DNA of 64,000 nt from Nematostella vectensis. Taxonomy: Eukaryota > Cnidaria > Anthozoa > Actiniaria > Edwardsiidae. Below are positions 13,501 through 25,500 of this stretch, in pieces. Every line of letters starts with the position of its first letter. The stretch's first letter is position 1. Position numbers and translations under genes: made by a program. The notes under the pieces are model-generated. The model was not told where the DNA came from and made no database searches. It worked only from the letters and a program-made list of their open reading frames with translations. Location of the stretch: the NCBI RefSeq assembly GCF_932526225.1, contig NC_064035.1:8419296-8483295 (forward strand). The letters are read 5' to 3'.

Positions 13501-16500
13501 ACGCATCAAATGTCGCGACTAGGGATGGTGTACTACCGTAGTTGATAACCGCCGCTCTAGAGCCACCACGGCGAACATTAATTAAGTTAGCAACGTATTG
13601 TAACATGCGCTTCTGCTGAAGAAAGTCATCGTCTGTTATTTCGTCGGACGAATCAATTAAGAAGACTATGTCGGCCTTGTAGTCCAGGGGTGCACCTTAA
13701 GGGGAGAAACAAAAAGAATTCATGGCGTTAAAGAATGTCAATCACCAACTTATTTGTTATTGTTTATTATTAAAAATACAGCGGTTCATTCGCAAGGAAA
13801 CTTCAAAATAACAATCTACGAATGAAGACTGATACGTTACTGACGATATTGGATTAAAAATATCTTGGTAATACTTGCTTGAATTAGGCGATGGAAATGG
13901 ATGATTTGAGTGGCTCGGCATAAAATGGCAGCGTGATTGGCCTTCTTTAATAGAGACAATATAAAAGGCTGTAATCATCAAGGTATATACGCTTACCCTT
14001 TACACCAAGAGCACGGTTTACTGTGATCTGAGCTCGTTGAGGGAGCGCTGATATCGTAGGGACGGTAATGACATCATTCGGTGCCTCGACTATTTCAAAT
14101 AGGGCGCGGTTGTTGCCCTCCTGACCAATAACCACTAATAATATCTTTACACCCATTGCACGAAGTTGTCTTGTCGTTTTATCCCACTGAGGTCGTGCCT
14201 TTATCTCTCCTCCATAAACCACCATAATTAAAATCCTTTCCTTAGCCTGCTGAGACCCAGTGAAAGCGTCTCTTGATACTTCTAAAGCGTTACCGATCCG
14301 TCTCGTAGTCCCCGCATATTTAACCCCATCGAGAACTTTCTTAAATTCATGTTGACTTCTGTAGTCCTTGAGCTTGGGGTTCTCTACTGCAGTGTTACCG
14401 TACGTTATAAGACCAACACGCAGCGACCCAAATACGGCAATGTGAAAAATGTCTGCTAATGACTTGGCGAAATCCTTTTGTAGTATGAAGTTTTCAGGCC
14501 CTGCAGTTGATGACCCGTCCAACACCAGAACCACATTCGTTTCTTGTGGGGCTATATTAGCTCGTCTTCCTGAATATGCAAACAAAACAATCAAATTTGA
14601 TAAAGGCACATAACCAGTTCGGTCCAGTTAAGAGAAAAATGCCCAGTGCTCGTCGTCCTCGACTAAAACCTTTGAACATGGATCCTACTGGGGTTAGGTT
14701 TAAGGTTAGGAAGTGGACCACGCAACTGGACTTCCGTTGTTAGCTTCCATTCCTACTGGGGTTAGGTTTGGGTTTGAAAGTGGACCACGCAACTGGATTT
14801 CCGTTGTTGGCTTCAATACTTACCGAACTTTCTGGCGAAATGTAATCCTATCTGCTGGACACTTGCTTGAAGACTCGTAAAGTCAGGCACCTTTAAAACA
14901 CCATCGCGTGGACTGATGATGCGCACTTCAGCGTCACTAACATTCGGTCCTATGGAAAGCGTGTGTACCTCGCCACCAAGACCCTTAATTGCTTGTACGG
15001 CGCTAGTTAAAGAGATTGAGCCTTGACCTATTTCGGTCGGTCCAGACAAGAGAAGAATGCCCAGTGTCCGTCGTCCTTGACTTGAACCTTTGAACATGGA
15101 TCCTGCTTGCTGCAGAGCTTTAACAGTATTTCTGGCGCCACCAAGTTTAGGTGTATTGACAAGACGTTTATTGAACTCGGTTTTGTCCGTGTACTCGTCA
15201 AGGCTTAAAAGCGTGTAAGCTCTGTCGCCAAATATAAGTAGGCCTACACGAGGTCCATTACGTGACTGGTGGAATGAAGAGGACAGGGATGATACCAACT
15301 GTTTTTCACGCTTGTAGTCATCCGTCCCAACATGCCTAGAGGAGTCAATTAAGAATACTACGTCCACCTGTGGATCGAGAGGAGTAGAGGTATCTGCAAA
15401 GACAGTTGGAATCACATCACATAATTTGGTTAATATGCGCCGTATATGTCAGAAATGGTGAACGGGACAGGAACTCCGGTAGGAAAAACAAGCTACACTT
15501 TTAAGACCAAAATGGAAAGAACTTTCAGGAAGCCTTAATCCGACTGACGCCACAATGGCAGAAGGGATTGGTCAAGAAAAGTAATGGTGATAGCGCTCTA
15601 CTTATGATGAGCTCGTCCTAGACACGTTTTGGTATAATGATCAAAGCTCATTGCAACACTTGATGTTTACAAGCTTTATATAATCCACCAAAAACTGGTA
15701 GTCTAATATACAAGCTACATATGTTCATTTGATCTAGCTAACTAAATAGTTGCGGAGTAGCAAACTCCCATGGAAATATCTGTACGCGCTCAAACAGAGC
15801 GAAGAGTAATGCAAGATGGGTAACAGAGCTAAAAAAGGCGGACGTGTCTGTTCGATCCTATTCAAGGAAAATTAAAGAGCATTGACTATATACGGTGCTT
15901 TGATGGAATACATCGATTACAAATAATACAAACCTATTTGTTGGGTCATAAATCTCACCACAGAGGGGGCACGATGTCCTATTGTTTCGAATGATTCTCC
16001 TGTAATAAGATGCTTAGGGCTTTTTACAAAGCTAGCAAGGCCCCGGCTGTCAGAGGTGTCGCCAACAGCAATGATGAACAGATTGATCCCCTTTTCTTGT
16101 AAGGCTCGTAGTATAGCATAAGGTCTACGAGAGCCTGGTATGGCGAGATTATCCCCCTTTGTTAGCATTATGGCGATTTTTGGAACCTGTATGAGTAGTC
16201 AAGAGAAAGGTGTAAATTTTTCTGCTGTCTGTAATGTAAAGTCTTTCTCACCAAACAACAATATACACCCCCTTGTTAGCATTATGGCGGTTTTTGGAGA
16301 GTTAATATTTAAGTTAATATTTAAGTAAACCCCAAGTATCCAAAGAACGTTCATTCCCCATGGGTATGAAGTATATATAATCCTCGTCGACAATTCCCGG
16401 GAAATCTGGAGAAGTTACGAGAATTCTCGCGCTCTTGGTAATGATATATCGAGAATTTTCGTGAATTTATGTGCCTCCGGAGAAGATTCCCGGGCATTCA

Positions 16501-19500
16501 CCTTAGTTCAAAATATCTTGGTGGTTTATTTAAGCGGGGAATAGTAAATGGCAAGGTTAGTTTCAATTCAATCCACTAATGCAAGCTGTTATGTTAAGGA
16601 GCAGTGACTACCTCTCTACACATATTTTATATAACGCGACCGGGATTCAAACCCAACAAAATGATCCGGCGTTTGCTGGTGCTATGCTAAACAAACTTTC
16701 ATGTTAATACTCACAGGCCGTCCACCAGTAAGTGTGTTTAAGGCAAGTTCTAGGGCTGACTGGACGTTCTTTGAGCCTCCTTGGAAAGGAATCCCTGCAA
16801 CATCTGCATTGAAGCTAACAGCTCCTGAGTGGTTGAACAGAGGAATTCGAAGTTTTGCGGAGTCGGAATACGTCGCAGCGCCAACTTGCGTGAAGGCGGG
16901 TGAAACGTGGAATGACATGGCAAGGTTTGACACAAGTCTCTTCTCTTGGCTGAACTCCTTTTGGGACAATCCTCGTGAAGAGTCGATCAGGAACAGCACA
17001 TCAGCTGTTAGTTTTACAGGTACTGGCAAATCTGGATAGAAATTCCATCATTAGCTATCCAGCTATCTTAGCCACAAAATGGTGATAGGAAACTAAAGAA
17101 ACCCACTACTAGACCCTGCGCGCAGAGTTGACTGGGATACCTGAGGGATTAAATGTGCATCTGCAATTTGTTTGGGCCCCTGTGTTGTGACATGCATAAC
17201 AAAGACTTTTCTGCCATAAAACACCACCTTTGAATGTGATAAAAATGTATGTCTAAACTTGAGTTTTATTGTAAATATCACAACACTGATTCGGGCAAGA
17301 AAGTTAAGAAGCATCATACCTCCAGGTTGAGGGAGGGGGGGGGGGGGGGGACTACATAAAAGTAGACAGGGTTATTGTCCTATTGTGTAAAATTCTACCA
17401 AATGCCATTCCTTAGATATGTAGAGGGCACACACCAGCATAGAGAGAGAAAGGTAATCCACAGCTGAGTTAGCGCTGAAATAAAATTTAGGAAAACTGAA
17501 AATGTGTTTGAAAATTGCTAAATCTTAAAAATTGCTTTGACCACACACAATGTGCTATCACTTAGGTGTACATTTGCTGTTACACCCATATAATTGTTTC
17601 CTTTGTTAAGGACATTTATCATTTCACCGTCGCCTGCCTAAAAACGCCTGCGAGGGAGGCTACTGACCAGAGCGCAGGTTTTTGTCTTTCCGGCTAGAGA
17701 CAGAAAGGGAATGCTGACCAATCAAATGCAAGCTATGGTCAGGAGACGGTTATTGATTTTGTGTTACCGGGAAGGGGGTAGGGAGCTCGGATTCGACCGT
17801 TTCTACATTTCTGAGATTCCTTTGAGTTGAAAATTTCGAATCATATTTCGAAATCATATTGAGAAATCGAGCTTATGAACTTTGTGGTAGAATTTCTTTG
17901 GGAAAAGTAGGTTTGAGAACCTGAAGCTCGGGGAACATTTAGAAATATTATTCGATCGTCGCTTGCCAGAATGTCGTCTTTAGAGGATGCGAGGAAGGGT
18001 TATAAATTTGGCGAACACCGAGAGCGGTTGGTCGACGCGCGGCCTGTTGTTGCCTGCCTTATACCCTCTTCTTTTCACTCTGTAGAACACCGAAATCTAG
18101 CGTTCGCAAATCACACTTAAACGGCACTAAACCCGAAAATAATATCTTCACAGATGTTTATTAAGTATCTAAGCATCTTTTCTTGAGATTTTTCATCATT
18201 TGAAAGTTAAAAAAACTACATATTAGAAGCGATATTTTGAATACATATGAAAAGCCGTTAAAAGCTCACCACAGGAAGCCCATCATCCAGCCTTTCAGCC
18301 GTACTCGCTCAGAGCCTGGGAGGCCTGTGACACGACCTTACTATTTGAACTTTGCCATTTTTTGCCCGTGTCGACTGGGCTACCACAGGTATCCACGTAA
18401 AAACACTTTCTACTGGTACTTCAACAAATGGACTATACCAGAGTAAACTCAAAACAATGAAACGATGTTAGTAGTAGTCTAGCACAAGAAAAGAGGGACA
18501 AGGTGCTTGAAATACTTAATGAATTATTGTAAAGTTGTTTTTAGATAAAGTAGGGGGTAAGCAACTTTAAAAAGCAGTCACAAATTCAATAATTTTAAGT
18601 GATTTGAGAAGCAAGGGGTTGAGTTTACTAAGGTGAATACCTTACCTGGTCGGTCAATGCGCACCAGTATATCCTTTGGCAGTTTGAGAAGTTCTTCAAA
18701 GGAAGCCACGGTGAAAACGTCACCGGGTTTCTCGGTAAGAAGTCTCAACTCGCTGATATCTACATAAGGGCCGACACCAATAACATAAATTTTTACACCC
18801 ATCTTCTTCAGTCTCTGAGACGAGACGTCTAAGGGTATAGCATCATAGTCTTGGGTCTGCTTTCCATCGGTCAGAATAAACGCAATTCTAGGGACAGTTG
18901 GCCGTGCATCAGCAAACACTTCTTCCGCCATCATCAAAGCCTTGTCAATTCGTGTTCTTCCCCTCAGGTATTCAAGGTTTTTTAAAACAGATGTAATGTT
19001 TTGATTTGTCACGCCATCTTCAAGGTCAAAAATCAGTTTAGGGAAATCAGAATAAATGATCAAGCTTGCTCGGGATTGCCCTGGAGATATGTCGAAAATA
19101 TCGGAGAGCCCTTGTACGAACTGTTTTTCCTTCTTATAGTCGCGTACACCAATACTGCCTGAGGAATCCATGAGAAAGGCGATGTCTGCTTTGGTCGTAA
19201 TGCTTATGTGCTTATCTGCAATACAAAGAGAAAACATTAGCAGGTGGACTTGAAGGAGCGGGGGGCCTGCCAGAGGTTGTTGACTGTTGCCCACAGACAC
19301 GGCGATATGTATGGATGTTTAACACATAGGACTGTTACCCACAGACACGGCGATGTGTATGGGTGTTTAACACGTAGGAATGTTACCCATAGACACGGCG
19401 ATGTGTATGGATGTTTAACAAATAGGAATGTTACCCACAGACACGGCGATCTGTATGGATGTTTAACACACAGGGTTGTTGCCCATAGACACGGCGATGT

Positions 19501-22500
19501 GTATGGGTGTTTAACACATAGGAATGTTACCCACAGACACGGCGATGTGTATGGGTGTTTAACACATAGGGTTGTTGCCCACAGACACGGCGATCTGTAT
19601 GGATGTTTAACACACAGGGTTGTTGCCCATAGACACGGCGATGTGTATGGGTGTTTAACACATAGGGTTGTTGCCCACAGACACGGCGATCTGTATGGAT
19701 GTTTAACACACAGGGTTGTTGCCCATAGACACGGCGATGTGTATGGGTGTTTAACACATAGGAATGTTACCCACAGACACGGCGATGTGTATGGGTGTTT
19801 AACACATAGGGTTGTTGCCCACAGACACGGCGATCTGTATGGATGTTTAACACACAGGGTTGTTGCCCATAGACACGGCGATGTGTATGGGTGTTTAACA
19901 CATAGGGTTGTTGCCCACAGACACGGCGATCTGTATGGATGTTTAACACACAGGGTTGTTGCCCATAGACACGGCGATGTGTATGGGTGTTTAACACATA
20001 GGAATGTTACCCACAGACACGGCGATGTGTATGGATGTTTAACACACAGTGTTGTTGCCCACAGACACGGCGATATGTATGGTTGTTTAACACACAGGGT
20101 TGTTGCCCACAGACACGGCGATATGTATGGATGTTTAACACACAGGGTTGTTGCCCACAGACACGGCGATATGTATGGATGTTTAACACACAGGGTTGTT
20201 GCCCACAGACACGGCGATATGTATGGATGTTTAACACACAGGGTTGTTGCCCATAGACACGGCGATATGTATGGATGTTTAACACATAGGAATGTTACCC
20301 ACAGACACGGCGATGTGGTGGATGTTTAACACATAGGAATGTTACCCATAGACACGGCGATGTGTATGGGTGTTTAACACATAGGAATGTTACCCACAGA
20401 CACGGCGATGTGTATGGGTGTTTAACACATAGGACTGTTGCCCATAGACACGGCGATGTGTATGGGTGTTTAACACATAGGAATGTTGCCCACAGACACG
20501 GCGATGTGTATGGGTGTTCAACACATAGGAATGTTACCCATAGACACGGCGATGTGTATGGGTGTTTAACACATAGGAATGTTGCCCACAGACACGGCGA
20601 TATGTATGGATGTTTAACACACAGGGTTGTTGCCCACAGACACGGCGATATGTATGGATGTTTAACACACAGTGTTGTTGCCCACAGACACGGCGATATG
20701 TATGGATGTTTAACACACAGGGTTGTTGCCCATAGACACGGCGATATGTATGGATGTTTAACACATAGGAATGTTACCCACAGACACGGCGATGTGGTGG
20801 ATGTTTAACACATAGGAATGTTACCCATAGACACAGCGATGTGTATGGATGTTTAACACATAGGAATGTTACCCACAGACACGGCGATATGTATGGGTGT
20901 TTAACACATAGGAATATTACCCACAGACACGGCGATGTGTATGGATGTTTAACACATAGGACTGTTACCCATAGACATGGCGATGTGTATGGATGTTTAA
21001 CACATAGGAATGTTACCCATAGATACGGCGATGTGTATGGATGTTCAACACATAGGACTGTTACCCACAGACATGGCGATGTGTATGGGTGTTTAACACA
21101 TAGGAATGTTACCCATAGATACGGCGATGTGTATGGGTGTTTAACACATAGGACTGATACCCACAGACATGGCGATGTGTATGGGTGTTTAACACATAGG
21201 AATGTTACCCATAGATACGGCGATGTGTATGGGTGTTTAACACATAGGAATATTACCCACAGACACGGCGATCTGTATGGATGTTTAACACATAGGAATG
21301 TTGCCCACAGACACGGCGATGTGTATGGGTGTTCAACACACAGGGTTGTTGCCCATAGACACGGCGATGTGTATGGGTGTTCAACACATAGGAATGTTAC
21401 CCACAGACACGGCGATATGTATGGATGTTTAACACACAGGGTTGTTGCCCACAGACACGGCGATATGTATGGATGTTTAACACACAGTGTTGTTGCCCAC
21501 AGACACGGCGATATGTATGGATGTTTAACACACAGGGTTGTTGCCCATAGACACGGCAATATGTATGGATGTTTAACACATAGGAATGTTACCCACAGAC
21601 ACGGCGATGTGGTGGATGTTTAACACATAGGAATGTTACCCATAGACACAGCGATGTGTATGGGTGTTTAACACATAGGAATGTTACCCACAGACACGGC
21701 GATGTGTATGGGTGTTTAACACATAGGACTGTTGCCCATAGACACGGCGATGTGTATGGGTGTTTAACACATAGGAATGTTGCCCACAGACACGGCGATG
21801 TGTATGGGTGTTTAACACACAGGGTTGTTGCCCATAGACACGGCGTTGTGTATGGGTGTTCAACACATAGGAATGTTACCCACAGACACGGCGATGTGTA
21901 TGGATGTTTAACACATAGGAATGTTACCCACAGACACGACGATATGTATGGATGTTTAACACATAGGAATGTTACCCACAGACACGGCGATGTGTATGGA
22001 TGTTTAACACATAGGAATGTTACCCATAGACACGGCGATGTGTATGGGTGTTTAACAAATAGGAATGTTACCCATAGACACGGCGATGTGTATGGGTGTT
22101 TAACACATAGGAATAATACCCACAGACACGGCGATGTGTATGGATGTTTAACACATAGGAATGTTACCCACAGACACGGCGATATGTATGGGTGTTTAAC
22201 ACATAGGAATATTACCCACAGACACGGCGATGTGTATGGATGTTTAACACATAGGACTGTTACCCATAGACATGGCGATGTGTATGGATGTTTAACACAT
22301 AGGAATGTTACCCATAGATACGGCGATGTGTATGGATGTTCAACACATAGGACTGTTACCCACAGACATGGCGATGTGTATGGGTGTTTAACACATAGGA
22401 ATGTTACCCATAGATACGGCGATGTGTATGGGTGTTTAACACATAGGACTGTTACCCACAGACATGGCGATGTGTATGGGTGTTTAACACATAGGAATGT

Positions 22501-25500
22501 TACCCATAGATACGGCGATGTGTATGGGTGTTTAACACATAGGAATGTTACCCATAGATACGGCGATGTTTATGGATGTTCAACACATAGGACTGTTACC
22601 CACAGACATGGCGATGTGTATGGGTGTTTAACACATAGGAATGTTACCCATAGATACGGCGATGTGTATGGGTGTTTAACACATAGGAATATTACCCACA
22701 GACACGGCGATGTGTATGGGTGTTTAACACATAGGAATGTTACCCACAGACACGGCGATGTGTATGGGTGTTTAACACATAGGAATGTTACCCACAGACA
22801 CAGCGATGTGTATGGATGTTTAACACATAGGAATGTTACCCACAGACACGGCGATATGTATGGGTGTTTAACACATAGGACTGTTACCCACAGACACGTC
22901 GATGTGTATGGGTGTTTAACACATAGGACTGTTACCCACAGACACGGCGATGTGTATGGGTGTTTAACACATAGGAATGTTACCCATAGACACGGCGATG
23001 TGTATGGGTGTTCAACACATAGGAGTGTTACCCACAGGCATGGCGATGTGTATGGGTGTTTAACACATAGGAATGTTACCCACAGGCATGGCGATGTGTA
23101 TGGGTGTTCAACACATAGGAGTGTTACCCACAGGCATGGCGATGTGTATGGGTGTTTAACACATAGGAATGTTACCCACAGGCATGGCGATGTGTATGGG
23201 TGTTCAACACATAGGAATGTTACCCATAGACACGGCGATATGTATGGGTGTTTAACACATAGGAATATTACCCACAGAAACGGCGATGTGTATGGATGTT
23301 TAACAAATAGGACTGTTACCCACAGACACGGCGATGTGTATGGGTGTTTAACACATAGGAATGTTACCCACAGACACGGCGATGTGTATGGATGTTCAAC
23401 ACATAGGAATGTTGCCCACAGACACGGCGATATGTATGGATGTTTAACACATAGGAATGTTACCCACAGACACGGCGATGTGATGGATGTTTAACACACA
23501 AGGTTGTTGCCCATAGACACGGCGATGTGTATGGGTGTTTAACACATAGGACTGTTACACACAGACACGTCGATGTGTATGGGTGTTTAACACATAGGAC
23601 TGTTACCCACAGACACGGCGATGTGTATGGGTGTTTAACACATAGGAATGTTACCCACAGACATGGCGATGTGTATGGGTGTTTAACACATAGGAATGTT
23701 ACCCATAGATACGGCGATGTGTATGGGTGTTTAACACATAGGAATATTACCCACAGACACGGCGATGTGTATGGGTGTTTAACACATAGGAATGTTACCC
23801 ACAGACACGGCGATGTGTATGGGTGTTTAACACATAGGAATGTTACCCACAGACATGGCGATGTGTATGGGTGTTTAACACATAGGAATGTTACCCATAG
23901 ATACGGCGATGTGTATGGGTGTTTAACACATAGGAATATTACCCACAGACACGGCGATGTGTATGGGTGTTTAACACATAGGAATGTTACCCACAGGCAT
24001 GGCGATGTGTATGGGTGTTTAACACATAGGAATGTTACCCACAGACATGGCGATGTGTATGGGTGTTCAACACATAGGAATGTTACCCATAGATACGGCG
24101 ATGTGTATGGGTGTTAAACACACAGGGTTGTTGCCCATAGACACTGCGATATGTACGGGTGTTTAACACATAGGGTTGTTTCCCATAGACACGGCGATGT
24201 GTATGGGTGTTTAACACATAGGAATGTTACCCACAGACACGGCGATGTGATGGATGTTTAACACACAAGGTTGTTGCCCATAGACACGGCGATGTGTATG
24301 GGTGTTTAACACATAGGACTGTTACCCACAGACACGTCGATGTGTATGGGTGTTTAACACATAGGACTGTTACCCACAGACACGGCGATGTGTATGGGTG
24401 TTTAACACATAGGAATGTTACCCATAGACACGGCGATGTGTATGGGTGTTCAACACATAGGAATGTTACCCACAGGCATGGCGATGTGTATGGGTGTTTA
24501 ACACATAGGAATGTTACCCACAGACATGGCGATGTGTATGGGTGTTCAACACATAGGAATGTTACCCATAGATACGGCGATGTGTATGGGTGTTAAACAC
24601 ACAGGGTTGTTGCCCATAGACACTGCGATATGTACGGGTGTTTAACACATAGGGTTGTTTCCCATAGACAAGGCGATGTGTATGGGTGTTTAACACATAG
24701 GACTGTTGTCCGTAGGAAGATTCAGACATTTATGGATACAAATCAATAGAGGCCAGTGAACAAGGCATTAGGTTACCTATTTTGCATGTGAACAAGTCAT
24801 TACGCTACCTAGGTTATATGTGACCAAGGAATCCTATGTTATATCTGGACAAGGCATAGGCTACCTATGTTATATCTGAACAAGGCATAGGCTATCTATG
24901 TTATATCTGAACAAGGCATAGGCTACCTATGTTATATCTGAACAAGGCATAGGCTACCTATGTTATATCTGAACAAGGCATAGGCTACCTATGTTATCAC
25001 TGAACAAGGCATTAGGCTATCTACGATGGCAACCGACGGTTTCCACCTTTTCCTTGAGAGTGAAAATGACTTTTTACCTGGCACGACGCAATTGTGACCG
25101 CACCCTGTGAAACAGCACTTCATCCCGCGTGAGCAGTCATTGTCACAAGTGCAGCTATCCCAAACGTACTGTGGACACTCCATCTGCCACTGATACGCCG
25201 GACACCGTCCAGATGACCGGACATCTTGGCAAAAAGGTAAAGTGAATATCAATAAATAATACATCTCTTCTATATTTACCCGGCTGGCCCTTATTTATTG
25301 GTTATTGCAGGAAATTTTATAATGCAGATAACAGGGTCCAAAATACTGAGTGTTTTTTTATCCCTCTAAAACCATTTCTAAGCCGAAACAGGTTGCTTGT
25401 GTTATTACCTTCAGATATCTCACCCAAACAATTGACACAAATGGAGTCGTAGTACAATACTGTGTCGTTCTAATTGTGTTCAGCCAATTAAAACGTTCTT

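Noticed and set aside
19244-24596. Long plus-strand frames with the repeat HRHGDVYGCLTHRNVT (up to 612 codons)
   Set aside because: They are the 48-bp minisatellite read in frame; the same DNA is open on the minus strand too, frames break at 47-bp units, and no start or splice context supports translation.
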